DNA of 64,000 bases from Fusibacter_C sp942493125. GTDB taxonomy: Bacteria; Bacillota; Clostridia; Peptostreptococcales; Acidaminobacteraceae. Of the stretch, positions 25,676-35,102 are shown piece by piece. The stretch is taken from the NCBI GenBank assembly GCA_942493125.1, contig OW818667.1:2170001-2234000 (forward strand), given 5' to 3'. The position numbers were made by a program, and so were the translations under genes. Position 1 is the first letter of the stretch; each line of letters begins with the position of its first letter. The notes beneath the pieces were generated by a model, which had not been told where the DNA came from, ran no database searches, and saw nothing but the letters and a program-made list of their open reading frames with translations.

Positions 25676-26446
25676 ATGAAACGAAATAACAAGATTTTTT
25701 TAGGATCCTTAATGTGTCTCTTTGTTGCTGTTATTTTACTTAGTGTAAACCAAGTACAGGCGAATAAAAAAATTGAAGCTTACGAAAATGCAAATCTCAC
25801 ACTCAAAGATGCAAATGTAACACTCATAGCGAAAGTTGATTCTCAGGAAGAAACTATAAATGTTTTATCTGTCGAACTAGAGAAAGCGGTAGAAACAATC
25901 AAGCTTCAAGAGCCTATGGTAAGTGAATACAAAAAAGTATCAAAGTTTATTGACTTTGATGCGCTAGAAAGCACGCAACTTGAAAAAGCAAAAGAGATTT
26001 CGGATGCAACGCCCTTGGATTACGAAAGTGCGGTTGTTCTAGTGAAATACGCAGATCTTTACGAAGTGCCTTATTCACTTGTATTATCTATAATCGATAT
26101 AGAAAGTGGGTTTGCAAAGGATTTAGTCGGTACAAGCCAAGATCGCGGCTATATGCAAATTATTCCAGGAACTGAAAAGTGGTTAGCAAACACATATGGT
26201 ACTGAATTAGGATTGACATACAATCCCGATCGCATCTTTGAACCCGAGTATAATTTAGCACTTGGCATCAAGTATTTAGATGATTTGATGGGGGATTATG
26301 GATCAAACTATGATCGCATCCTTTCAGAGTACAATCGAGGTGCTGGAAACCTCAAAAAATATTATGCAGCAAACCAAACGTATTCAACATCGTATTCGAG
26401 AAAAATACTCGAAAATGAGACGATCTACGTATCGCTCAACGATTAA
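25676..26446 (+). CDS. Membrane-anchored lytic transglycosylase (SLT domain)
   Basis: 256 aa. N-terminal membrane anchor or signal (about 8-26), a coiled-coil stretch (about 28-85), then an SLT/lysozyme-like domain (about 115-250). The catalytic Glu is in SIIDIESGFAKDLVG, with RGYMQIIPGT and YNRGAGNLKKYY following. These enzymes cleave peptidoglycan glycans outside the cell. ATG 25676 follows AAGAAAGGTAG; a longer frame would begin within the promoter. Transcribed alone under a strong promoter. Confidence 0.9.
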   Translation: MKRNNKIFLGSLMCLFVAVILLSVNQVQANKKIEAYENANLTLKDANVTLIAKVDSQEETINVLSVELEKAVETIKLQEPMVSEYKKVSKFIDFDALESTQLEKAKEISDATPLDYESAVVLVKYADLYEVPYSLVLSIIDIESGFAKDLVGTSQDRGYMQIIPGTEKWLANTYGTELGLTYNPDRIFEPEYNLALGIKYLDDLMGDYGSNYDRILSEYNRGAGNLKKYYAANQTYSTSYSRKILENETIYVSLND

Positions 26447-26473
26447 TGCGATTGAGGGTCAAGAGACGATATG

Positions 26474-26508
26474 AAAAGGAGCTTTTACTGGCTCTTTTTT
26501 CAGTTTTT
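26474..26508 (+). terminator. Terminator after the transglycosylase gene
   Basis: AAAAGGAGC / GGCTCTTTTTT imperfect stem with a T run. Confidence 0.6.
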
Positions 26509-26556
26509 TGATAGAATGGATATACGAACATGTGTTCACAAAGGAAGATTTATTAT

Positions 26557-28992
26557 ATGGAGACTCAAAAGGTTCAAATATCTGTTAGGGAACTCGTAGA
26601 ATTCGTTTACCGTTCTGGCGATCTTGATATGCGCTTTCAGGGTAAGTCAAAGATGGCTGACGGGATCAAAATGCATCAAAAAATCCAGAAGTCGCAAGGT
26701 CAAGATTATCAGGCAGAAGTGTCTTTGCAAAAGGCAATTTTGCTGAATGTCGATGATGAAAAGTCAATCGAGTTATTGGTAGGTGGACGAGCGGATGGCA
26801 TTTTGACGTTAGATAGTGGCTATGTAATAGATGAAATTAAAGGTACTTCACAATTCGTTGAAGACATAGAAGCGGATACTTATCCCGTTCATTGGGCGCA
26901 AGCTAAAGTATATGGTGCAATATATTGCTTAGATAAGAATCTTGAAAATATACAGATACAACTCACTTATGCACATTTCGAATCAGGCAACATTAAACGG
27001 ATAAGAGTTGATTATACCGCAGAGTCTTTAATCCAATTTTTGATGGATACAGTGCATCTGTATCAAAAATGGATTGTTTTTAAAAGTGAATGGCAACTCA
27101 AACGCAATGGTGATCTGAGTGCGGTAGAGTTCCCATTCAATGAATACCGTTCGGGACAAAGACATTTGGCTGTTTCCATTTATAATACTGTTAAAGAGGG
27201 CGGTGTTTTGTACGCTGAAGCACCAACGGGAACTGGCAAGACGATGTCAACGCTCTTTCCGAGTGTGAAGGCCATGTCACAAGGGCTCGTCGACAGAATT
27301 TTCTATTTGTCTGCTAAAACTATTACAAAAGTTGTCGCAGAAGATGCTGTATCGTTGTTACATTCTAAGTCAGATCGGCCACTTCATTTCAAGCACATTA
27401 CATTGACTGCTAAAGATAAAATTTGTTTGAACGATCATGTGACTTGTTATCCAGAGAAATGCATTTATGCAAAGGGTTACTATGATAAGAGTCTGGATGC
27501 GTTGTGGGACATGATAAACCATGAAAATGCCATGACAAAAGAGGTCGTTTTATATTATTCTAAAAAGTACACGATTTGTCCTTATGAATTTTCATTGGAC
27601 TGTGCCTTATTTGCGGATCTCATCATATGCGATTACAATTACGCCTTTGACCCGAGGGTGTATCTTAGACGATTCTTTGAGTTTCCAACAGAAAACTATA
27701 TTTTTTTAGTCGATGAAGCCCATAACTTAGTTGATAGAGCTAGAAATATGTATTCAGCTGAGCTTTATAAAGAAAAATTCTATTCAGTGAAAAAGAAGTT
27801 AACAGGAAAGTTAGGCAGTGGTGATAAATCCATTTCTAAAGCAATTGACGGTGTGAATAAAATGTTCCTCGAAGTGAGAAAATGTTGCGATGAAAAGGGC
27901 ATATATATTCATCAAAATGAGGTTTCTGACGTCTATGAACAACTCAAGAAACGTGCGGTTGTCTTCGAAAAATGGTTGTCAGAAAATCATCAAGCCGATT
28001 TTTATGATGACGTTTTAGATCTCTACTTTGATATTATGGGGTATATGCGCATCAGTGAATTATACGATAGCGGTTATGTTTTTTATATTGTAGAGGGTGA
28101 TTCACCTAAAACGATGATCAAATTATTTAACATCAATCCGTCCTCTCAGCTTAAGCGATTTATCGATAATAGCAGGGCTACGATTTTCTTCTCTGCTACA
28201 CTGACACCGCTCAGGTATTATACAATTCTACTTACTGGTGAAGAAAAACCAAAAGCATTGGCTTTGCCATCTCCATTTGACATGAACAGACGGAAGCTTT
28301 TATTTGCAACTGATGTATCAGTTCGATTTAAGGATAGAGATGACGCAATCCCTAAAATCGTATCTTATATCCATAGTATGGCACGTTCAAAACATGGTAA
28401 TTATCTCGTTTTTTTTCCATCATATGCCTATATGCAACAAATATATGATTTGTTTGAAGCTTTATATGGTAATAGATATGATATAATTAAGCAGAAACGC
28501 GAACTTAGTGATGATGAAAAAGCTGATTTTTTAAATGAATTTGAGCGGTATTTAGATAAACGCTCAAGAACAGGAAGTGATGCCGAAACAATCACAGGGG
28601 ACGATAAACGCTCTTTAATCGGTTTCGCCGTTCTTGGAGGACATTTCTCGGAAGGCATCGATCTAAAAGGCGATTTGTTGATTGGCGTGATGATCATAGG
28701 TGTTGGTCTTCCTATGATCAGTTTTGAAAATGATCTAATCAAAAATTATTTTGATTATGTGATGAACGGTGGCTTTGAATTTGCATACCAATACCCTGGT
28801 GTCAATAAGGTCATGCAAAGTGCAGGTCGTGTCATACGTGGTGAAGAAGACAGAGGGGTTGTTGTACTCATCGATCAACGTTATCAAATGGCCTATTACA
28901 GACGCACTTTACCAAAAGACTGGGGAAAAAGCTACACCAAACTAACGACATTTGAAAAACAGCTAGATGAATTTTGGGAGGAGTACTCATGA
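26557..28992 (+). CDS. XPD/DinG-family ATP-dependent DNA helicase with PD-(D/E)XK-like N-terminus
   Basis: 811 aa. N-terminal part (1-190) looks like a PD-(D/E)XK/Cas4-type nuclease: GGRADGILTLDSG gives the Asp and VIDEIKGT the ExK. Helicase motifs follow: Walker A APTGTGKTMST (about 222), a cysteine cluster (about 289-349: ICLNDHVTC, PEKC, ICPYEFSLDC) consistent with the XPD/DinG [4Fe-4S] domain, and DEAH as FLVDEAHNL (about 383). FFSATLTPL and the C-terminal QSAGRVIRGEED complete the set. A 5'-3' helicase in DNA repair is likely. Overlaps galU by 4 nt, a pairing with no obvious logic. Confidence 0.88.
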   Translation: METQKVQISVRELVEFVYRSGDLDMRFQGKSKMADGIKMHQKIQKSQGQDYQAEVSLQKAILLNVDDEKSIELLVGGRADGILTLDSGYVIDEIKGTSQFVEDIEADTYPVHWAQAKVYGAIYCLDKNLENIQIQLTYAHFESGNIKRIRVDYTAESLIQFLMDTVHLYQKWIVFKSEWQLKRNGDLSAVEFPFNEYRSGQRHLAVSIYNTVKEGGVLYAEAPTGTGKTMSTLFPSVKAMSQGLVDRIFYLSAKTITKVVAEDAVSLLHSKSDRPLHFKHITLTAKDKICLNDHVTCYPEKCIYAKGYYDKSLDALWDMINHENAMTKEVVLYYSKKYTICPYEFSLDCALFADLIICDYNYAFDPRVYLRRFFEFPTENYIFLVDEAHNLVDRARNMYSAELYKEKFYSVKKKLTGKLGSGDKSISKAIDGVNKMFLEVRKCCDEKGIYIHQNEVSDVYEQLKKRAVVFEKWLSENHQADFYDDVLDLYFDIMGYMRISELYDSGYVFYIVEGDSPKTMIKLFNINPSSQLKRFIDNSRATIFFSATLTPLRYYTILLTGEEKPKALALPSPFDMNRRKLLFATDVSVRFKDRDDAIPKIVSYIHSMARSKHGNYLVFFPSYAYMQQIYDLFEALYGNRYDIIKQKRELSDDEKADFLNEFERYLDKRSRTGSDAETITGDDKRSLIGFAVLGGHFSEGIDLKGDLLIGVMIIGVGLPMISFENDLIKNYFDYVMNGGFEFAYQYPGVNKVMQSAGRVIRGEEDRGVVVLIDQRYQMAYYRRTLPKDWGKSYTKLTTFEKQLDEFWEEYS

Positions 28993-29849
28993 AAGTTAGA
29001 AAGGCAGTCATACCTGCAGCGGGATTCGGAACACGCTTTTTACCTGCGACAAAATCGACACCTAAAGAAATGTTGACGATTGTAGATAAGCCAGCGATCC
29101 ATTATAACGTGGAAGAATTAATTGAAGCAGGTATAGAAGACATACTGATAATCATTGGACGCAATAAAGAAGAGATTGCAAATTATTTTGATCGTTCACC
29201 TGAACTTGAACTTTTCCTTAAAGACAACGGTAAGGAAGAACTTTATGATTTGACTGAACGTATATCCAATATGGCCAATATCCATTATGTCAGACAAAAA
29301 GATGCCAAAGGTCTCGGCCATGCCGTTCTCTGTGCGAAAACTTTTGTTGGTAACGAACCATTTGCTTTGCTACTCGGTGATGACCTTGTCTATTCGACAA
29401 CGCCATGTATCAAACAGTTGGCAGACGTCTATGAAAAATACGAGAGCACGATAATAGGTGTTCAAACGGTAGAAAAAAATCAAGTCAATAAATATGGCAT
29501 CATCGATGGGATTAAAGTAGACGACAAGCTCTATGAAGTGAGTAATCTCGTTGAGAAACCAACTATCGAAGAAGCACCTTCCAATGTGGCTATTATGGGA
29601 CGATATATATTGACCCCAGATATTTTCGATATGATCGAACAAACGAAGCCAGGTAAAAACAATGAGATACAGTTGACGGATGCGCTCATTCTCTTAAATG
29701 CTCAAAAAGAAATTTATGCCTATGAATTTGACGGCATTAGATATGATACTGGTGACAAACTTGGTTACCTGATAGCAACGGTTGAATATGCGCTACGAAA
29801 TGAAGAGCTTTCAGAAGATTTTAGAGATTATCTGAAGAAAAGTTTATAA
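28989..29849 (+). CDS. galU: UTP-glucose-1-phosphate uridylyltransferase
   Basis: 286 aa. Makes UDP-glucose for cell-surface glycans. Seen: PAAGFGTRFLPATKSTPKEM (nucleotide-binding loop), VDKPAIHYNVEE, RQKDAKGLGHAVLCAK, and FDGIRYDTGDKLGYL. ATG 28989 has GGAGG 7 nt upstream and overlaps the helicase stop (ATGA). Ends in a strong terminator. Confidence 0.96.
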   Translation: MKVRKAVIPAAGFGTRFLPATKSTPKEMLTIVDKPAIHYNVEELIEAGIEDILIIIGRNKEEIANYFDRSPELELFLKDNGKEELYDLTERISNMANIHYVRQKDAKGLGHAVLCAKTFVGNEPFALLLGDDLVYSTTPCIKQLADVYEKYESTIIGVQTVEKNQVNKYGIIDGIKVDDKLYEVSNLVEKPTIEEAPSNVAIMGRYILTPDIFDMIEQTKPGKNNEIQLTDALILLNAQKEIYAYEFDGIRYDTGDKLGYLIATVEYALRNEELSEDFRDYLKKSL

Positions 29850-29856
29850 GTAATTT

Positions 29857-29890
29857 AAAGCCCTATCGTAAAATGCCGATAGGGCTTTTC
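29857..29890. terminator. Terminator after galU
   Basis: AAAGCCCTATCG / CGATAGGGCTTTT, 12-bp perfect stem with 8-nt loop. It may act on both converging genes. Confidence 0.92.
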
Positions 29891-29925
29891 ATATCCAAAT
29901 AAATAGTTGAATCTAAATCATCAGT

Positions 29926-31311
29926 TTAGATCGAGAGCTTGCGAATCGCCTCTGCGAAAATGTCTGTCATCTTATGAAGATCGTCTATGACAACGTATTC
30001 GTCTTTTTGGTGCATCGTATCAACTGCACCAGGAAACAATGCGCCAAATGCGACTGCGTTTGGAAGTGCTCTTGCATAGGTGCCACCACCAATCGTAATT
30101 GGTTTAGCTTCCGTATCGCCTGTCTTTTCGATATAGACATCCATTAATGTTTTAACAAGTGGGTGATTTGGTGGAAAGAATAGTGGCGGCGCACATCGCC
30201 AATCGGTCATATCGATGCCCGTTCCACGTACGATGCCGTCCAGAGATGTCTTGATTTTTGATTCTTTAAAAGTAATTGGATAACGGATATTGATTGTCGC
30301 TTTGCCATGCTCACCGTTTACATCTATCATGCCTAGATTGAGAACGAGCTTATTGTAAGCGTCATCAAATCCAACCCCCATTTTTCTACCATCGTAATCC
30401 ATGCCAATTCTATTTGCTAAAAACCTTATGAAGTTCGATTGATCGCCAATTTGAATGTCGATTAGATCAAGTAACGTGATGAGTTGAGAAATGGCATTTA
30501 CGCCTTTTTCTGGTGTGCTACCATGTGCAGAGACGCCATGGGATTTCAAAAATGTAAAACCGTCGAGTTGTTCGTACCGAATGTCTGCGCCTCTTGTCAA
30601 ATTGAAAGCCTCAACGATCTCCTTAATAGGTCGCGTTTCAAGCAACTTCGCTTCAGCGTAATCCGGCACCATGTTAGGGGCGTTGCCACCTTTAAATGAT
30701 ATGATTTCAATACCGCCATCAGGATCTTTATCGACGAAGTTCATCTCTAAACTAAATACGACGATGCCCATTTCGCCGTGAATAACGGGAAAATCTGCAT
30801 CAGGACTAAATGCCACAGTTGGCTTTTCTTCTTTTTTAAGATAATGTTCAATGCAAGCACTGCCACTTTCTTCATTGGTACCGATGATTAAACGCACGCG
30901 TTTGTTCGGTTTGAATCCTGAGTCTTTGAGCGCTTTCATGGCATAAAGAGATGAGATCGCTGGACCTTTATCGTCAAGTGTGCCTCTGCCATACATTTTA
31001 CCATCGACTAAGTCACCACTGTATGGTCCATATTGCCAGTCTTCACCTTCTGGAACCACATCCACGTGGCATAAAATGCCGAGCATTTCTTTGCCTTCAC
31101 CGAATTCGATGTAACCTGCATAGTTGTCCACGTTCTTAGTGATAAAGCCCATCGACGCGCCTAAATTCAGGATAAATTCTAGTGATTTTTGAATGCCCAC
31201 ACCAAAGGGCATATCCCCAACCTGTGCCTCTTTGACACTTTTGATGCGGATGATTTCTTGTAAAGATTGAACGAGTGCTTCTTTGTCATTTTCTAGTGCT
31301 TGACTGTACAT
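29926..31311 (-). CDS. pepV: Dipeptidase PepV (M20 family)
   Basis: 461 aa cytosolic dipeptidase with two zinc ions. Metal and catalytic residues: CHVDVVPEG (His, Asp), GRGTLDDKGP (bridging Asp), TNEESGS (catalytic Glu plus ligand), SPDADFPVIHGE (Asp). The insert domain and C-terminal GGGTYARALPNAVAFG fit PepV. GGGGAGG precedes the ATG. Its start is 3 nt after the stop of the phospholipase-C-like gene, so the two form an operon. Confidence 0.95.
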   Translation of the reverse strand: MYSQALENDKEALVQSLQEIIRIKSVKEAQVGDMPFGVGIQKSLEFILNLGASMGFITKNVDNYAGYIEFGEGKEMLGILCHVDVVPEGEDWQYGPYSGDLVDGKMYGRGTLDDKGPAISSLYAMKALKDSGFKPNKRVRLIIGTNEESGSACIEHYLKKEEKPTVAFSPDADFPVIHGEMGIVVFSLEMNFVDKDPDGGIEIISFKGGNAPNMVPDYAEAKLLETRPIKEIVEAFNLTRGADIRYEQLDGFTFLKSHGVSAHGSTPEKGVNAISQLITLLDLIDIQIGDQSNFIRFLANRIGMDYDGRKMGVGFDDAYNKLVLNLGMIDVNGEHGKATINIRYPITFKESKIKTSLDGIVRGTGIDMTDWRCAPPLFFPPNHPLVKTLMDVYIEKTGDTEAKPITIGGGTYARALPNAVAFGALFPGAVDTMHQKDEYVVIDDLHKMTDIFAEAIRKLSI

Positions 31312-31314
31312 GTT

Positions 31315-32169
31315 TTATGCCTCCCCTAAAAAATCAAATTTGATAAATGTTTCAATATATTGTTCTACCGTTACAGTTCCTATGAGTACTTCGTCAAGCG
31401 CGATAAGCGCTTTAGTTGTTTCATCAATGCCTAATGTATAGTGGCTTATAAACGTTTCGTAATCGCGCTGGACTTTAAGTGAATGATCATCTTCATCGGG
31501 GTAACGCAGCGCAGAGAGATCATAGTGAAATCTTTTTGATAGAAAATCTATAAAAGGCAATTTCCCAAGGGTGTCATTGACTATCATTTTCTGAAGTTTC
31601 AACATGCTAAAGTGCCCATTCATGAGCGCGTTGTCATCGATTGCGACACCATAATTTTTTGGAAGAAGATATTGCCACAAGTTGACAAAACCCTCAAGTA
31701 ATTGTGATGTTGAACATTTGATGGTTTTAACATCAAGCCTTTGCTTGTCATACCCCCAGTAATCATGTAAGCAAAACGCTTCCAAATCCAGCTCCACTCT
31801 TTTGTGTGAAGCGCTATCTGGTCCAAGCATGCAAATAAGTGGGTGGCAATGAATATCCAAAATATAGTGTGATATAAATCCGGAAATATAAGCCATCAAT
31901 GCTTCAGAAGGCTTAGTGATCATAAAATTCAGCATATCTCGAAATAATTCCTGAGTGCCAAGTTCATGAACTTGATTGCCCACCTCACCATAATGATGTT
32001 TGGACAAAGGATTGAATTTTCCGATGTAGTAAAAGAAATCTGGACCTTGTGCGCCAAAAGTATAAAGGTTATCAAATGCCTCCGACCAAATCAGTCGAGA
32101 GGGCTTGACGATTTTTCGATTTTCATCGGCTTTAAGTGCCGCAAAATGATGGCTCCAAAAATCTGGCAA
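31315..32169 (-). CDS. Zinc-dependent phospholipase C-like protein
   Basis: About 284 aa. The pattern of His/Asp residues fits the zinc-dependent phospholipase C/S1-P1 nuclease-like family: LPDFWSHHFAALK at the start, FGAQGPDFFYYIG, HHYGEVGNQVHE, and FISHYILDIHCHPL. In clostridial proteins of this cytosolic type no signal peptide is present and the substrate is unknown. The start is uncertain. TTG 32169 has GAGGTG 5 nt upstream; the longer frame from 32229 begins before a likely -10 (TATAAT at about 32200 on this strand). Operon with pepV. Confidence 0.78.
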   Translation of the reverse strand: MPDFWSHHFAALKADENRKIVKPSRLIWSEAFDNLYTFGAQGPDFFYYIGKFNPLSKHHYGEVGNQVHELGTQELFRDMLNFMITKPSEALMAYISGFISHYILDIHCHPLICMLGPDSASHKRVELDLEAFCLHDYWGYDKQRLDVKTIKCSTSQLLEGFVNLWQYLLPKNYGVAIDDNALMNGHFSMLKLQKMIVNDTLGKLPFIDFLSKRFHYDLSALRYPDEDDHSLKVQRDYETFISHYTLGIDETTKALIALDEVLIGTVTVEQYIETFIKFDFLGEA

Positions 32170-32326
32170 ACGAATCACCTCGAATATATGACTTTCTTCT
32201 ATTATACAATGTAATAGATACAATATCACGCTTTAATGGCGGCTTGTCATCGAGACGATTTCCAGATAAAATAAGTATGCCGGAATCAACCGGTAGAATT
32301 TTTTGCGTTTTTAGAAAGGACTTAAT

Positions 32327-33496
32327 ATGTCAGTTTATACATTAAATGAAATAGAGCAAATAATTGATGATCAAGCATTTATCTTTGGCGTGCTGAGCAA
32401 TGTCAAAAAAGGGATTGAAAAGACTTATAACAAAGTGGACATCAAACCAGTGATCATTAAAAATGAGCTTCTCTATCAAATATCGTGTTACTATGATCAA
32501 AAAGTAAAACATGAGAATTTAACAGCTGAAGCGCTAAAAGCCTATTTTGCCAAAGAGCTTGGACCTTATTTCAAACAAGGGCAGCTATATACAAAAACAG
32601 CTGATCTGCAAATCCTCTTTAACAAAAAGGGGGAAGGAACGATTCTGAAGAAAGCGCCAACGCGTTTTCAGGTGAATCTGGAACACAATCGAAAAAAACA
32701 GTATCTCATTCCAGAAGGTACGCCATGTGACTTCATGATCGCCCTTGGTGTTATGGATACAGACGGAAAAGTCTTTAAAAAAATGTACGATAAATTTAGA
32801 CAACTCAACAAATATCTCGAATTTGTAGATGACAGTTTGCCTTACCTCGGTGAGGACATTACCATTATCGATTTTGGTTGTGGCAAAGCGTATTTGACGT
32901 TTGCCCTATACTATTATCTGGTTAAGCTTATGGGTAGGCAGGTTAAAATCATCGGCCTAGATTTGAAGGAAGATGTCATCGACTTTTGCAACGCAACGGC
33001 AACGAAACTTGGTTACCATGGACTCGCATTTAAAAAGGGCGATATAAAGGATTTTGAGTTCATTGGCAATGTAGACATGGTGGTATCTCTTCACGCATGT
33101 GATACGGCAACAGACGAAGCACTTGGGAAAGCTGTCGGCTGGGGGGCAAAGGTCATCTATGCGGTGCCTTGCTGCCAACATGAACTGTTCAACCAAATGA
33201 AAAACGTTCAAATGGCACCTTTGCTTAAGCATGGTATCGTTAGGGACAAGCTCGCTACAATAGTCACAGATACATTAAGAGCACAGGCATTAGAAGCGGT
33301 TGGTTATACTGTTCAGATGCTTGAGTTTATAGATATGACACATACACCAAAGAATATTCTAATTCGTGCCTTTAAAGCGGACAAGACGAATGAAGAACTC
33401 ACAGCTGATTATCATGCCTATGAAGCGTTCATGAACAATTGGCAAGTGAAACCGAGGGTGGATGTCGTTTTATCAAAATACTTCAACAAAAAGTGA
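32327..33496 (+). CDS. Class I SAM-dependent methyltransferase
   Basis: 389 aa. N-terminal domain (about 1-160) of unknown kind, with basic segments that may bind RNA. The methyltransferase domain (about 165-330) has motif I ITIIDFGCGKAYLTFAL, KIIGLDLKEDVIDF and the later VSLHACDTATDEAL. The Cys-rich YAVPCCQHELFNQM resembles the eukaryotic METTL25-like and bacterial relatives whose substrates are not established. Transcribed alone; an rRNA or tRNA target is speculative. Confidence 0.82.
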   Translation: MSVYTLNEIEQIIDDQAFIFGVLSNVKKGIEKTYNKVDIKPVIIKNELLYQISCYYDQKVKHENLTAEALKAYFAKELGPYFKQGQLYTKTADLQILFNKKGEGTILKKAPTRFQVNLEHNRKKQYLIPEGTPCDFMIALGVMDTDGKVFKKMYDKFRQLNKYLEFVDDSLPYLGEDITIIDFGCGKAYLTFALYYYLVKLMGRQVKIIGLDLKEDVIDFCNATATKLGYHGLAFKKGDIKDFEFIGNVDMVVSLHACDTATDEALGKAVGWGAKVIYAVPCCQHELFNQMKNVQMAPLLKHGIVRDKLATIVTDTLRAQALEAVGYTVQMLEFIDMTHTPKNILIRAFKADKTNEELTADYHAYEAFMNNWQVKPRVDVVLSKYFNKK

Positions 33497-33565
33497 TAAA
33501 GTTTTGAACAAAATGCAATAAAGACGAATTATAAAATAAGTGAAAGTATAATCATTCGGATTTAA

Positions 33566-33594
33566 TTGACTTTAGAGGCCGTGTCTGATACGAT
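33566..33594 (+). promoter_or_regulatory. Promoter of purA
   Basis: TTGACT, 17 nt, TACGAT. Confidence 0.6.
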
Positions 33595-33667
33595 GACTAT
33601 GGAGAAAAATGCATAAAGCCATATGCGTCAGCATGGGTTTAAATATAGTTTGAAGAGGAGTGTTCAT

Positions 33668-34951
33668 ATGTCAACAGTTGTAATAGTTGGCGCTCAATGG
33701 GGCGACGAAGGCAAAGGTAAAGTGATCGACTATTTGGCTAAAGAAGCAGATGTCGTCGTTAGAGGTCAAGGTGGCAATAACGCAGGACATACAGTAGTCG
33801 TCGGCGATAAAAAATATGCACTGCATTTGATACCATCAGGTATTTTAAATGAGAACACGATTAATGTCATTGGAAATGGCGTTGTATTTGATCCAGAAGG
33901 TTTTTTAAACGAAATTGAAGGTTTGCGTTCAAAGGGTATTTCTACGGATTCAATATGTCTTTCTGATCGCGCGCACGTTGTGTTTCCATACCATAGAGAA
34001 ATTGATCGACTTGCGGAAGAATCACGTGGTGCCGATATGATTGGAACGACAAAAAAAGGCATTGGTCCATGCTATATGGACAAAGTGGAAAGAAGCGGCA
34101 TCAGAGTTTGTGATTTCATTGATGAAGAATTATTCGAAACGATCTTTAGAAAGCAAATCGAAGCTAAAAATAAAATCATAACGCAAATTTATGGTGGCGA
34201 AGCACTTGACGCTGATTCACTTGTAAAACAATACAGTGCATATGCAAAACAAATCAAACCCTATGTGACAGATACATCGGTCATCGTTTATGATGCCCTT
34301 AAAGAAGGCAAAAAAGTTTTACTTGAAGGTGCTCAGGGCACATTGCTTGATCTTGACTATGGCACATACCCATTTGTTACAAGCTCGCATCCAACGGCAG
34401 GTGGCTTTACAATTGGTTCAGGTATTGGTCCAAATCAAATCGGCGAAGTGGTCGGTATCACAAAAGCTTATACGACACGCGTTGGTAAAGGACCATTTGT
34501 CACAGAGCTCGACAACGAAGTCGGTGATAGAATACGAATTGCAGGTCATGAGTTTGGCACAACGACAGGTAGACCACGTCGCTGTGGATGGCTAGACACT
34601 GTGATTGTCAAATACTCTGCTCGTGTAAATGGCATGACTTGTATTGCCCTCATGCTCTTGGATGTACTTACTGGTTTTGAAACGGTTAAAATTTGTACCG
34701 GTTATAAGTATGGCGATGAAATACTTGAAAATTTCCCAGCGAGTTTAAATGTACTTGGAAAATGCGAACCAATCTACGAAACGTTTCCAGGTTGGACGGA
34801 AGACATCTCTGGATGTACGTCATTTGAAGCTCTGCCAGACAATGCAAAAGCTTACGTGTCACGCATAGAAGAACTTACTGGCATTCCAGTAAAAATTATC
34901 TCTGTTGGACCAAAGCGTTCTGAAACCATAATTAGAGGCACAATTTACTAA
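33668..34951 (+). CDS. purA: Adenylosuccinate synthetase
   Basis: 427 aa. Joins IMP and aspartate using GTP, the first committed step to AMP. Signature VVIVGAQWGDEGKGKVIDYL at the N-terminus, GGNNAGHTVVVGD, IGTTKKGIGP, EGAQGTLLDLDYGTYPFVTS, TTTGRPRRCGWLD, all typical. ATG 33668 follows GAAGAGGAG; an upstream in-frame ATG has no ribosome site. Single gene, between its own promoter and a terminator. Position near wal genes is shared with Bacillus. Confidence 0.97.
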   Translation: MSTVVIVGAQWGDEGKGKVIDYLAKEADVVVRGQGGNNAGHTVVVGDKKYALHLIPSGILNENTINVIGNGVVFDPEGFLNEIEGLRSKGISTDSICLSDRAHVVFPYHREIDRLAEESRGADMIGTTKKGIGPCYMDKVERSGIRVCDFIDEELFETIFRKQIEAKNKIITQIYGGEALDADSLVKQYSAYAKQIKPYVTDTSVIVYDALKEGKKVLLEGAQGTLLDLDYGTYPFVTSSHPTAGGFTIGSGIGPNQIGEVVGITKAYTTRVGKGPFVTELDNEVGDRIRIAGHEFGTTTGRPRRCGWLDTVIVKYSARVNGMTCIALMLLDVLTGFETVKICTGYKYGDEILENFPASLNVLGKCEPIYETFPGWTEDISGCTSFEALPDNAKAYVSRIEELTGIPVKIISVGPKRSETIIRGTIY

Positions 34952-34954
34952 TAA

Positions 34955-34997
34955 AAAAGCAACGCTAGAAGCATGTCTTCTGCGTTGCTTTTATTTA
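34955..34997 (+). terminator. Terminator after purA
   Basis: AAAAGCAACGC / GCGTTGCTTTT stem plus inner AGAAG/CTTCT pairing, then a T-rich tail. Confidence 0.9.
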
Positions 34998-35102
34998 TTT
35001 TGTTGTTAATTCGTTTACGTTTCATGTCATTTTTGTTTATAAGTTTGAGGTACAATTGGACATAACGCACGAGCGTCAACTTATCAATATTTACACCTGT
35101 GA

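Noticed and set aside
26557..28992. A CRISPR- or phage-defence nuclease-helicase system
   Set aside because: Single gene coupled to galU, no defence neighbours, and similar proteins are ordinary in Firmicutes genomes.
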